Shown: piece by piece, positions 7,456 through 15,458 of the stretch
Layout of the letters: every line of letters begins with the position of its first letter
How positions within the stretch are numbered: the stretch's first letter is position 1
NCBI GenBank assembly: GCA_037143735.1
Contig: JBAWYD010000045.1
Coordinates: forward strand, 1 to 18,538
Length of the DNA: 18,538 nucleotides
Reading direction: 5' to 3'
DNA from: JAPLJQ01 sp037143735
GTDB taxonomy: Bacteria; Desulfobacterota; Syntrophia; Syntrophales; UBA2185
Notes under the pieces: model-generated
The model's database searches: none
Seen by the model: only the letters and a program-made list of their open reading frames with translations
What the model was told of the DNA's origin: nothing
Program-made: the position numbers and the translations under genes

Positions 7456-7680
7456 CTAAGATACAGAAACGACTTCCTTAACCCCCGGGACTTCTTTCAC
7501 CAGATATTTCTGAATCCCCATCTTCAATGTCATCTGCGACATGGGACAGCCATGACAGGCCCCCAATAATTGAACCTTTACCACACCATCATCAGTGACA
7601 TCAACCAATGCGACATCTCCTCCGTCAGCCTGAAGATTGGGTCGGATGCGATTTATTGCGTCCTGTACTTTCTCCTTCAT
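7456..7680 (-). CDS. NifU C-terminal-domain (Nfu-type) iron-sulfur carrier
   Basis: A 74-residue stand-alone NifU C-terminal domain. Such proteins bind a labile [4Fe-4S] cluster through a CxxC motif and pass it to apo-enzymes. The motif is ACHGCPMSQMTLK with Cys42 and Cys45, preceded by the typical IRPNLQADGGDV. The whole protein is this one domain, with no A-type or N-terminal NifU part. GGAGG lies 7 bases before the ATG at 7680. The ferredoxin gene lies 149 bases downstream on the same strand, so cluster delivery to that ferredoxin is a reasonable inference. The lipoprotein gene upstream is separated by a weak terminator-like repeat. Confidence 0.93.
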   Translation of the reverse strand: MKEKVQDAINRIRPNLQADGGDVALVDVTDDGVVKVQLLGACHGCPMSQMTLKMGIQKYLVKEVPGVKEVVSVS

Positions 7681-7739
7681 GATATGACCTCCAACTTTTC
7701 CAAAAATGTATAAAGGCTAACGGCTCGGAATAAAATTTG

Positions 7740-7786
7740 AAATGCCCTTAGTCTTTTATGTCCACCCCTCTTTTAATGGGGCATTT
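7740..7786 (-). terminator. Possible terminator at the end of the lipoprotein gene
   Basis: AAATGCCC (7740-7747) and GGGCATTT (7779-7786) are perfect 8-bp inverted repeats around a 31-base loop. The 5' arm on the minus strand contains the last codons of the lipoprotein and lies next to its TAA. A T-rich run (TTCAAATTTTATT) follows. The long loop makes the call weaker than a standard terminator, but it is placed where the isoprenoid block should end. Confidence 0.45.
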
Positions 7787-8363
7787 CACCGATCATTTTT
7801 TTAATAAGATCCTTTGCCACATCAGGCAGTTTCGGCCTGATAAGCATATAATCTTCCGCTTCATGATGACCCGCCTTCCAGAGAATGGTCCCGGTTCCTG
7901 CATTGATCATCTTTATTCCGATCCCTACCTTCGCCACTTTCTTGTCGTTTTCCTTGGTATAATTCCAGTAATCGACATTGATTACCAGGAAGGCTTCAAT
8001 CTTTGACAGTTCACCAATCTTTCTGCTCAGTTCAGGATCGGAAAAGTTAACGGTCTTAAGTTTGGACAGGTAATCAAACACGACCTTCTGCAGTTCGTCA
8101 TTGGATTTTATCTGGTTACTGATCGTATCAGCGGCTACGACATCGGTAAACCACCGTTTATCAACCAGCACGCCCGCCGCAATCTGGTCGATCACACCCC
8201 TGGCTTCCTCATAGGTCCCTACATCAACAGGAAGAACACCGATCGTTTTAGGATGAAAATCCTTCGCTTCGGGAGCAACCTGTGAATAGCGAAGACCACC
8301 GCAACCAAAAAGCATCAGCGCCAGCAGGACTGCTACTGAAACGGCACGAACCTTTCCCGTCAT
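7773..8363 (-). CDS. Putative lipoprotein, GNA1162/DUF799-like
   Basis: With the start at 8363 this is a 196-residue lipoprotein: a charged N-terminus, a hydrophobic run, and the lipobox LFGC with Cys21. An almost ideal AAGGAGGT sits 6 bases before this ATG, so I prefer it to the ATG seven codons upstream. The mature part opens with KTIGVLPVDVGTY and later has an alternating beta pattern ending TGTILWKAGH. This resembles periplasmic lipoproteins of the GNA1162 (DUF799) type, which have a CsgG-like alpha/beta fold. The family call is tentative. The start lies 17 bases after the ispH-ubiA stop, so the two are probably co-transcribed. A role in the cell envelope is inferred only from the lipobox. 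Confidence 0.75.
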   Translation of the reverse strand: MTGKVRAVSVAVLLALMLFGCGGLRYSQVAPEAKDFHPKTIGVLPVDVGTYEEARGVIDQIAAGVLVDKRWFTDVVAADTISNQIKSNDELQKVVFDYLSKLKTVNFSDPELSRKIGELSKIEAFLVINVDYWNYTKENDKKVAKVGIGIKMINAGTGTILWKAGHHEAEDYMLIRPKLPDVAKDLIKKMIGEMPH

Positions 8364-8380
8364 TGCGACACCTCCTTGCA

Positions 8381-10132
8381 TCACTTCAAAAAAACCTGTT
8401 TAGTTATGATAAACCACAATAAGGCGCTCAATCCCGCCAATACGTAGCTGGTTTCCAGAAGGCCTTCAAGAACGACCCCCGAAAACGCCGCCCTTCTATC
8501 ATAAAGTTTGAAATAAATCCATATAAAAAATACGCTGATCAGAAGGGCATAACTTAACGTCGACGTCCAGCCAAAGGGATAAGCCACAACGAGGAGAATT
8601 CCCAGCAAAACCAGAATTCCCAGCAAGAGTGTCTGGGTGATTTCCTTTCCGATAAGCACGGGAATCGTTTCTCTTCCGAGCAGCCGGTCACTCTGTATGT
8701 CGAGAATATCCGACATGGCGGAGCGGACAAACACAACACCAAATGTAAAAAGAAAAGCCACGATCATGCCGGGGGTGACGGACAGGCTATCTACAGTCCC
8801 GGGGAGGACAGACGCCACCACTGCCCATGCCAGAGCCATGGAAATGTTCTTCGATCCGGGAAGGTCCTTTAAGCTTGCAAAACGGAATTTGCGCGGTAAT
8901 ATCGTTAAGTTATAAAGAACGCCAAAGATAGAAACCAGAAGAAGCAGGATAAACGCCCGTATTCCTACCAGATAAGCACATGTCAGGGCCAAAAGCATGG
9001 ACAGAATCGCCATGGAGATATAGACATTTTCATGCCTTCGATAAGATTCTTCCCTGAATGAGCCGATAATGGTACTGGACTTTCTGTTGATGAGTCGATT
9101 GAGGGTGTGCATGGCATACACATAAAAGGATGTGATCAAAATATTCAGGAAATTTACAGGGAGACTCTGCAGAAGCGCGCTTGCCAGAGAAAGACATCCC
9201 GCACCAACGGAAGAATACATATCCGTTTTTACCATGAAGACCCAGAACTTAAATAGCCACTTTACCTTCTCTTTCTTTTCACTCTGCTCACTCGTAATGC
9301 TGTCAACAACCCGATCGATGATCCAGTTGGGTGTGGAAGCCCCGGCAGACACGCCGACCCTTTCAAATTCCCTGATTGATATTTGATTCAATTCTTCTGC
9401 TGTCTCAATATGAAAGGTCGGTTTTCCCTGGAGTTCCGATATCCCGGCAAGGCGCCTGGTGTTTGCACTGTTCCGCCCCCCGATAATAAAAACGGCATCC
9501 GTTTCAGCGGCCAGTCGTTTTACCTCTGCCTGTCTTTTTTCCGTTGAATCGCAGATGGTATCAAAAACCACCGTGTCAGGGAACCTTTCCCTGATACGGC
9601 TTACAATTTCATTGAACTCATCCATATTTTGAGTCGTCTGAGCAACGACGCAAACTTTTTCCAACGGAGGAAGACGGTCCACATCATTGATACCGTCTAT
9701 AACGATGCCCTTGCCATGGGCATGTCCCAACAGACCGTTTACCTCCGGGTGATCTCCATCGCCGATGATCAGAATGGTATAATCCCGGGATGCATGCTTT
9801 CTGATGATGGCCTGGACATGAGCGACTTTCGGGCATGTCGCATCAATGATCCTGAGCCCTTTCTCCCTGATTTTTTTTCTTTCCTGAGGCGATATGCCGT
9901 GGGCCCGGATAATGATGGTAGCCCCCGTATCCGTTGCACTGATCTCATCGATATTCTGAATCGGGATGATACCCCTTCCCGTGAGAATTTCTACCGTCTG
10001 CGGGTTGTGAATCAGGGGACCGTAGGTGTAGATATTCTCCTGTCCCTTGCGCTGGGCAATATCAAGAACCATATCGACGGCCCTTTTCACGCCCATGCAG
10101 AATCCCGCCGTCTCGGCCAGCTTAACGCTCAT
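8381..10132 (-). CDS. ispH: IspH (HMBPP reductase) fused to a UbiA-like membrane prenyltransferase domain
   Basis: A 583-residue two-domain protein in one open frame. Residues 1-280 are IspH, the last MEP-pathway enzyme, which reduces HMBPP to IPP and DMAPP with a [4Fe-4S] cluster. Cluster ligands are Cys12, Cys100 and Cys194; substrate residues include His42, His78, His128, Glu130, Thr167 and the SANT at 222-225. Residues about 295-580 are a UbiA-superfamily domain with eight or nine membrane segments, the conserved LKDLPGSKN (421-429) and the second Asp motif DILDIQSDR (475-483). The first motif, normally NxxxDxxxD, reads NRLINRKSS (345-353), so both aspartates are gone. A charged linker (SEQSEKKEKVK) joins the halves, and no internal ribosome site is seen at Met300. 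It follows tlyA by 15 bases. The IspH function is near certain; the C-terminal activity is unknown. Confidence 0.95.
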   Translation of the reverse strand: MSVKLAETAGFCMGVKRAVDMVLDIAQRKGQENIYTYGPLIHNPQTVEILTGRGIIPIQNIDEISATDTGATIIIRAHGISPQERKKIREKGLRIIDATCPKVAHVQAIIRKHASRDYTILIIGDGDHPEVNGLLGHAHGKGIVIDGINDVDRLPPLEKVCVVAQTTQNMDEFNEIVSRIRERFPDTVVFDTICDSTEKRQAEVKRLAAETDAVFIIGGRNSANTRRLAGISELQGKPTFHIETAEELNQISIREFERVGVSAGASTPNWIIDRVVDSITSEQSEKKEKVKWLFKFWVFMVKTDMYSSVGAGCLSLASALLQSLPVNFLNILITSFYVYAMHTLNRLINRKSSTIIGSFREESYRRHENVYISMAILSMLLALTCAYLVGIRAFILLLLVSIFGVLYNLTILPRKFRFASLKDLPGSKNISMALAWAVVASVLPGTVDSLSVTPGMIVAFLFTFGVVFVRSAMSDILDIQSDRLLGRETIPVLIGKEITQTLLLGILVLLGILLVVAYPFGWTSTLSYALLISVFFIWIYFKLYDRRAAFSGVVLEGLLETSYVLAGLSALLWFIITKQVFLK

Positions 10133-10147
10133 GAATAAATTCTCTTG

Positions 10148-10888
10148 TTATGTTTTTAAGTAAATGAAAAATTCCTTGTTTCCCTCCGGTCCCGTCAGAG
10201 GCGATTCGCAAACACCCATGACGTGAAGGCCAAGATTAACGCAGAATTCCCGAATCTCTTCAATAACTCTCTTGTGAACGTCAGGGTTCCTCACGACGCC
10301 CCGTTTCTCGACATCCCCCCGCCCCGCTTCAAATTGCGGCTTTATCAGGGCAAGGATGACGGCGTCATGCCTTTTGATCAGCTTGAGTACGGCGGGAATA
10401 ACGAGTTTCAGAGAAATAAAGGACGTATCTATGGTGGCCATGTCGATGGGATCCACAATGCCGATGCCTTCGAATGTGCGGATATTGGTGCGTTCAATGG
10501 GCACAACCCGCTTATCCTCCCGGAGTTTCCACGCCAGCTGTCCATAGCCGACATCGATGGCATAGACTTTCCTCGCCCCCTCCTGAAGGAGGCAGTCCGT
10601 AAAACCTCCCGTGGAGGCGCCCACATCGAGGATAATCAGATCCCTGACATCGATGGGAAACGCGGTCAGGGCCCCCTTTAATTTCACCCCCCCCCTGCCG
10701 ACGTAGGGATGATCTTCCCCTTTGATCCTGATATCCGCATCCGTTAGAACAAGGGTCCCCGCCTTATCAATCCGCATGTCCCCTACAAGCACCACGCCCG
10801 ACATGATGAGCGCTCTGGCTCTTTCCCGTGTCAGGCAGATCCCCCTCTCCACCAGCAGCCTGTCCAGCCTGACTTTGGCGTTTTTAAT
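10148..10888 (-). CDS. tlyA: TlyA-family S4/FtsJ RNA methyltransferase, probable AUU start
   Basis: TlyA proteins are S4-domain, SAM-dependent 2'-O-methyltransferases, shown in mycobacteria to act on rRNA. Numbered from an ATT start at 10888 (246 residues): the S4 domain opens KNAKVRLDRLLVERG, the SAM site is LDVGASTGGFTD (about 87-98), and the FtsJ-type catalytic residues fit Lys69 (RGGVKL), Asp154 (IDTSF), Lys183 (IKPQFEAG) and Glu187. No ATG, GTG or TTG lies upstream in frame before a TGA. The first GTG, at 10852, would delete the start of the S4 domain. The ATT overlaps the dxs stop and lies 4 bases after AGGAGG, so AUU initiation is plausible; CTG at codon 8 or 11 is an alternative. The family is certain, the start moderate. 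Confidence 0.9.
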   Translation of the reverse strand: MKNAKVRLDRLLVERGICLTRERARALIMSGVVLVGDMRIDKAGTLVLTDADIRIKGEDHPYVGRGGVKLKGALTAFPIDVRDLIILDVGASTGGFTDCLLQEGARKVYAIDVGYGQLAWKLREDKRVVPIERTNIRTFEGIGIVDPIDMATIDTSFISLKLVIPAVLKLIKRHDAVILALIKPQFEAGRGDVEKRGVVRNPDVHKRVIEEIREFCVNLGLHVMGVCESPLTGPEGNKEFFIYLKT

Positions 10889-12797
10889 ATTCCCTCCTGC
10901 CCATCATTAGCCGTGCAGCGGCGACGATGCTTTCTTCATCAATACCATACGTCTTCCGCAATTCCGCCTGCGAGGCGTGTTCCGCGAATTCATCCCTGAT
11001 ACCGAGCCTTTTGACCACAACATCATGAATGCCCTGCTCTTCGAACATTTCGAGGACAGCGCTTCCAAACCCGCCCATGAGGGCATTTTCTTCAACGGTG
11101 ATGATTTTCCCAATGGATTTCGCCGCGTCACACAGCAAGGTTACATCCAGGGGTTTCACAAACCGGGCATTGATGACTCTTGCAGAAATTCCCTCATCGT
11201 TCAATGTCTTTGCGGCGGCAATGGCGGGATACACCGTGGCGCCGATGGCCACAAGGGCAATATCCGCATGATCTGCATCGAAAACAACCTCCCCCTTACC
11301 CACTTCAAGAGATGCGGGCTGATCATCGAGCGGCACACCCATACCCTTTCCGCGGGGATACCTGATGGAAGCGGGGCACCCGCATTCAACCGCCGTCTTC
11401 AGCATGTGCTGGAGTTCATTCTCATCCTTGGGAGCCATAACCACAATATTCGGAACAGCGCGAAGATAGGAATAATCGAACAAGCCGTGATGGGTGGGAC
11501 CATCGGCGCCGACAAAACCTCCCCGATCGAGGGCAAGAACAACGGGCAGTTTCTGGAGGCAGACATCATGAATGATCTGATCGTACGCCCTCTGTATGAA
11601 GGTCGAATAAATGGCCACGACGGGTATGAAGGATTCCGTAGCCAGGCCGGCGGCAAACGTCACACCGTGCTGTTCCGCCATACCCACGTCATAAAACCTC
11701 CCCGGAAATTCCCTCGCAAACTGGTCAAGTCCCGTCCCATCCGACATTGCCGCCGTTACCGCCACAATCCGGGGATTGTCCTGTGCCAGTTTTACAAGGG
11801 TGCTGCCGAACATCTGTGTATAAGAAGGAATTTCCGGATCCCTGTCTGGCATTTCACCCGTCTCAACCCGGAAAGGCGCTATGCCGTGAAATTTTGCAGG
11901 ATCCTTTTCGGCAAAGGTGTACCCCTTGCCTTTCTTGGTAATGACATGGATAAGGACCGGTCCTTCCAGTTCCCTGACGTTTTCCATGTTTCGTATGAGG
12001 CGATCCAGGCGATGACCTTCAAGAGGTCCCACATACGTGAACCCCAGTTCCTCAAACAGGGCACCCGGTACCACCAGCGCCTTCAGGGATTCTTCCAACT
12101 GTCTCGAAAATTTCAACATCTGAGGCCCGATGGAAGGAATGGACTTCAGGAATCCCTTGATCTCCGATTTGAATTTTATCACCGTCTGTCCCGTCATGAC
12201 CCGGTTCAGGTAGGAAGACATGGCGCCAACATTGGGAGAGATGCACATTTCGTTGTCGTTTAATATGATAATCAGATTCTTGCGGCGGTCTCCGGCCCAG
12301 TTCAACCCTTCAAAGGCCATCCCCGCCGAGATGGCGCCATCGCCGATAACCGCGATAATTTTGAAGTTTTCACCGTTGAGGCACTTTGCTTCCGCAATCC
12401 CCGTTGCGGCGGATATGGACGTGCTGCTGTGCCCCACGCTGAATGCATCGTAGGGGCTTTCCTCCCTTCGGGGAAATCCGCTGATGCCGCCCCGTTTACG
12501 CAGGGTATGGAAACGGTCTTTTCGACCCGTGATGATCTTGTGAGCATAGGCCTGATGGCCCACGTCCCAGATGAGTTTATCTTTCGGGGTGTCGAATACA
12601 TAGTGAATGGCGAGGGTCAATTCGACCGTCCCCAGAGACGACGCCAGATGCCCCCCGTTTTTGGAAACGGTTTCGATGATTTCCTCCCTGATTTCCGCAG
12701 CCAGGGTTTCCAGCTCATTCAGTGTAAGTTTTTTTATGTCTTCCGGAAAAGCAACCTTTTCCAGAACGCTATTTTTTTGCATGCCTGTTTTACTCAT
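10884..12797 (-). CDS. dxs: 1-deoxy-D-xylulose-5-phosphate synthase
   Basis: First enzyme of the MEP isoprenoid pathway: joins pyruvate and glyceraldehyde 3-phosphate using thiamine diphosphate. The 637-residue length is typical. The ThDP-binding pair is GDGAIS (152-157) and NDNEM (180-184); His50 and His81 match the conserved catalytic-region histidines; the central transketolase domain has AEQHGVTFAAG with the cofactor-activating Glu; the C-terminal domain carries VTVEENALMGGFGSA. The start at 12797 has only a weak ribosome site; the Met at codon 6 is an alternative. The gene begins 9 bases after ispA, and its stop is embedded in the tlyA start region, so translation of the two is probably coupled. 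Confidence 0.98.
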   Translation of the reverse strand: MSKTGMQKNSVLEKVAFPEDIKKLTLNELETLAAEIREEIIETVSKNGGHLASSLGTVELTLAIHYVFDTPKDKLIWDVGHQAYAHKIITGRKDRFHTLRKRGGISGFPRREESPYDAFSVGHSSTSISAATGIAEAKCLNGENFKIIAVIGDGAISAGMAFEGLNWAGDRRKNLIIILNDNEMCISPNVGAMSSYLNRVMTGQTVIKFKSEIKGFLKSIPSIGPQMLKFSRQLEESLKALVVPGALFEELGFTYVGPLEGHRLDRLIRNMENVRELEGPVLIHVITKKGKGYTFAEKDPAKFHGIAPFRVETGEMPDRDPEIPSYTQMFGSTLVKLAQDNPRIVAVTAAMSDGTGLDQFAREFPGRFYDVGMAEQHGVTFAAGLATESFIPVVAIYSTFIQRAYDQIIHDVCLQKLPVVLALDRGGFVGADGPTHHGLFDYSYLRAVPNIVVMAPKDENELQHMLKTAVECGCPASIRYPRGKGMGVPLDDQPASLEVGKGEVVFDADHADIALVAIGATVYPAIAAAKTLNDEGISARVINARFVKPLDVTLLCDAAKSIGKIITVEENALMGGFGSAVLEMFEEQGIHDVVVKRLGIRDEFAEHASQAELRKTYGIDEESIVAAARLMMGRREY

Positions 12798-12806
12798 GAT
12801 TAGTGA

Positions 12807-13706
12807 CTACATTTTTCGCTCCGTAATATATGAGGCGATCATCCTCAACGGCAACGCCCTGTCGTCGAAGCGACTGATCGCCGTAAGGGCCTCCTCAACA
12901 AGCTCCCCCGCTTTTTCACGGGAAGCGTCCAGTCCCATGAGCGCCGGGTAGGTGATCTTGCCGCGGTCGGCATCGCTCCCCGTACCCTTACCCATCATTT
13001 TCCGGTCGCCTTCGACATTCAGGATGTCATCGGCGATTTGAAAGGCAAGGCCGATATGGCGTCCGTATAAAGACAGGGCGTCAATGTCCGCGTCTCCTGC
13101 GCCGGACAAGAGGGCGCCCGCCCTCACGGAGACAATGATCATCGCTCCTGTTTTGTGGGTGTGAATGTAGTTAAGGGTGTCCGGATCAACGGCCTGCCCT
13201 TCCGATTGCAAATCGACCACCTGGCCGCCCACCATGCCGAAATACCCCGCCGCCACGGCAATTTCACGAATCACGTCAAGCAATGTTTCGGGAGGCGTGT
13301 TTTTCATCAATTTCCTCTCCGACATGAGACGAAACGCCTCCGTCAGGAGGGCGTCTCCGGCTAAAACGGCGACTCCCTCGCCGAACACCTTGTGACTCGT
13401 GAGCATCCCCCTCCGGTAATCGTCATCGTCCATGGCGGGAAGGTCATCATGAATGAGGGAATAGGTGTGAATGAGCTCCAGGGCGCAGGCCACGGGCAGA
13501 ACCGGATCTATCTCACCCCCCACGGCCTCCGCAGCGGCCATACAGAGGATCGGCCTGATTCTTTTCCCCCCCGCAAAAAGGCTGTATCGAACGGCCTTGA
13601 AAATATCCGGGGGATACCGGTTTTCGCCGGGAAGATAGCGGTCGAGGGCCTCGTCAACGATTTTCTTTCTGGCCTCCAGATATATTTTCAGGGGATCAGG
13701 AGTCAT
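12807..13706 (-). CDS. ispA: Polyprenyl (farnesyl) diphosphate synthase
   Basis: Condenses IPP with DMAPP and GPP, probably to farnesyl diphosphate. Numbered from the Met at 13706 (299 residues): the GGKRIRP substrate site is 46-52, the first Asp-rich motif is DDLPAMD (87-93) and the second is DDILN in QIADDILNVEGD. The run TYSLIHDDLPAMDDDD nearly copies the E. coli IspA region, with Tyr five residues before the first motif, which fits a C15 product. The fifth position of the second motif is Asn instead of Asp. A start 18 bases upstream, at 13724, is also open, but the residues from 13706 match the family opening better. The gene overlaps xseB by 11 bases from this start and feeds the same pathway as dxs and ispH. 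Confidence 0.95.
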   Translation of the reverse strand: MTPDPLKIYLEARKKIVDEALDRYLPGENRYPPDIFKAVRYSLFAGGKRIRPILCMAAAEAVGGEIDPVLPVACALELIHTYSLIHDDLPAMDDDDYRRGMLTSHKVFGEGVAVLAGDALLTEAFRLMSERKLMKNTPPETLLDVIREIAVAAGYFGMVGGQVVDLQSEGQAVDPDTLNYIHTHKTGAMIIVSVRAGALLSGAGDADIDALSLYGRHIGLAFQIADDILNVEGDRKMMGKGTGSDADRGKITYPALMGLDASREKAGELVEEALTAISRFDDRALPLRMIASYITERKM

Positions 13707-13941
13707 CTTCGCCGCCTTCGGCATGAAACGGCTTCACCGCCATGCCGTCTTCCTGTTTGAGCAGGATATCCACCCGTCTTTCCGCATCGTCCAGTTTCTT
13801 CGCACACAGGCGGGCGAGTTTGATGCCCTCTTCAAAGGCTTTGAGAGATTCTTCCAGGGTCATATCCCCCGCTTCCATTTTCCTGACGATTTCCTCCAGT
13901 CTTCCAAGGGCGTCTTCAAATTTATCTTTATCTTTAGCCAT
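13696..13941 (-). CDS. xseB: Exodeoxyribonuclease VII small subunit
   Basis: The small subunit forms helices around the large subunit of exonuclease VII, which degrades single-stranded DNA. The 81-residue protein has the family core FEDALGRLEEIVRKMEAGD followed by LEESLKAFEEG and a coiled-coil second half ending in KKLDDAERRV. An acidic tail follows. It starts 6 bases after xseA, and its 3' end overlaps the ispA start, so the three are one transcript. Confidence 0.96.
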   Translation of the reverse strand: MAKDKDKFEDALGRLEEIVRKMEAGDMTLEESLKAFEEGIKLARLCAKKLDDAERRVDILLKQEDGMAVKPFHAEGGEDDS

Positions 13942-13947
13942 AAACTG

Positions 13948-15300
13948 TCACTCCCGACAAATCTCCGTCACTTTTGCCCGAAGGCTTCCTTCCGAAACCT
14001 TGATTTCCAATTCGCCGTCAACGGGGACAGACCCCGCAACCCTCACGATAAAGCCTTCGGGAAGTTTCCTGACAATGCTGTAACCCCGCTTCATAACCGC
14101 CAGAGGGCTTAAGGTATCCAGGATCGCCATATCCGATTCCATACGGTTTTTGAGCCGTCCGATTTCCTTGTTCCATCCGGCTATCATATCCTTCCTCAAA
14201 TTTTCAAGGACAAACCGCCGCTCCCGGATCATCGACAGGGGGCTGACATGCATCAGGCGCACTCCAAGATGGTGCAGTCCGGGCCTTATCATGGCTCGCC
14301 GGTGCTCAAGGGCCAATCTGAGCCTCTCCAGCCGGTCATCAACGAGGAGACGGAAATCGTCTATTCTTTTTCTGGGATCCTTCAGGCGCGCATCCAGAAG
14401 AGCCATCCGTTCATTCAACCTCTCCATCATGCGGCGCTGATGATTGAGCATTCTCATGTGCAGTTTTTCCACAGATGCCGCAAGGTCTCTTTTTACGGGT
14501 ACAACCAGCTCGGCCGCCGCGGACGGCGTCGGCGCCCGGAGATCCGCAACAAAGTCCGCAATCGTAAAGTCGATTTCATGACCGACGGCAGAGATAACGG
14601 GAATCCGGGAACGATAAATTGCCCGTGCAACCCTTTCATCATTGAAGGGAGCAAGATCCTCCAGTGAGCCGCCTCCCCTGGCCAGGATGATAACATCGAT
14701 GCCCCCGGCCTCTTGCATATCCGAAATGGCCCTGATGATCTCGGCATAGGCTTCCAGCCCCTGGACCCTTACGGGGGCGATCAAAATATCGACGGACGGA
14801 AACCGCCGGGCCGTGATATTCAGGATATCCCTGATCACGGCGCCTGTGGGCGAGGTAATCACCCCTATTTTACGGGGCAGAAACGGAATGGGTTTCTTGC
14901 GGGCAGGGTCAAAAAGACCCTCCGCCTGAAGGCGGGACTTCAACTGCTCGAAGGCCACCTGAAGAGCGCCGACGCCCTTCGGTTCGATGGCTTCCACGAT
15001 CAACTGGTACTCGCCCCTCGGGTGGTACACACTTACCCGTGCACAGCAGATGACGCTCATCCCTTCCTGAAGATCAAAGCGGGACGGTCTCGACCATGAA
15101 AGAGATCTCTGCATATGGGGATACCGGAAGATGACGGCCCTGATCTGGCTCTTCTCATCCTTCAGCGTAAAATACACATGGCCGGAAGCGGGCTTGCGCA
15201 GGTTGGAGATTTCCCCCCCTACCCATAGGGTATCGAAACTCGCCTCCAGGAGGCGCTTGATATTCTCATTTAATGCCGTAACAGTGAGTATTTCTTTCAT
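13948..15300 (-). CDS. xseA: Exodeoxyribonuclease VII large subunit
   Basis: Catalytic subunit of exonuclease VII, 450 residues. An N-terminal OB-fold (about 1-105) opens with LTVTALNENIKRLLE and contains GEISN and HVYFTLKD. The catalytic domain has ITSPTGAVIRDI, ARGGGSLEDLAPFNDE and VGHEIDFTIADFVADLRAPTPSAAAE, all family signatures. A long helical region follows from about 290 to 400, and the C-terminal part has AVMKRGYSIV. It appears to be the first gene of the block leading through xseB, ispA, dxs, tlyA and ispH-ubiA. The 158-base gap upstream, shared with the divergent azlC, has no convincing promoter on the minus strand; TTGTCA is present but lacks a matching -10. Confidence 0.97.
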   Translation of the reverse strand: MKEILTVTALNENIKRLLEASFDTLWVGGEISNLRKPASGHVYFTLKDEKSQIRAVIFRYPHMQRSLSWSRPSRFDLQEGMSVICCARVSVYHPRGEYQLIVEAIEPKGVGALQVAFEQLKSRLQAEGLFDPARKKPIPFLPRKIGVITSPTGAVIRDILNITARRFPSVDILIAPVRVQGLEAYAEIIRAISDMQEAGGIDVIILARGGGSLEDLAPFNDERVARAIYRSRIPVISAVGHEIDFTIADFVADLRAPTPSAAAELVVPVKRDLAASVEKLHMRMLNHQRRMMERLNERMALLDARLKDPRKRIDDFRLLVDDRLERLRLALEHRRAMIRPGLHHLGVRLMHVSPLSMIRERRFVLENLRKDMIAGWNKEIGRLKNRMESDMAILDTLSPLAVMKRGYSIVRKLPEGFIVRVAGSVPVDGELEIKVSEGSLRAKVTEICRE

Positions 15301-15458
15301 AACCGTTTCATCCTTCCGTGCAACTATCAGATATTCAACCCCGTGACAAGACCGATTTTCTGTCTGAATGATGTTATTTCCTCGATGATCATGATATGGA
15401 GAACATACATGTTGACGGCGAGATGAGAACGGAGGTCACAATCCTCGATAAGGAAAAT

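Noticed and set aside
8381..9300. Separate ubiA gene with its own start inside the ispH frame
   Set aside because: The frame is continuous and Met300 has no ribosome site, so a fusion is the simpler reading.
10977..12263. Plus-strand open frame of 428 codons
   Set aside because: It is antisense to dxs, whose identity is certain. The translation has no recognisable motif and is rich in His, Arg and Gly, as expected for a shadow frame.
15301..15458. Promoters in the xseA-azlC divergent gap
   Set aside because: TTGTCA and TTGACG hexamers are present, but none has a matching -10 at 16-18 bases.
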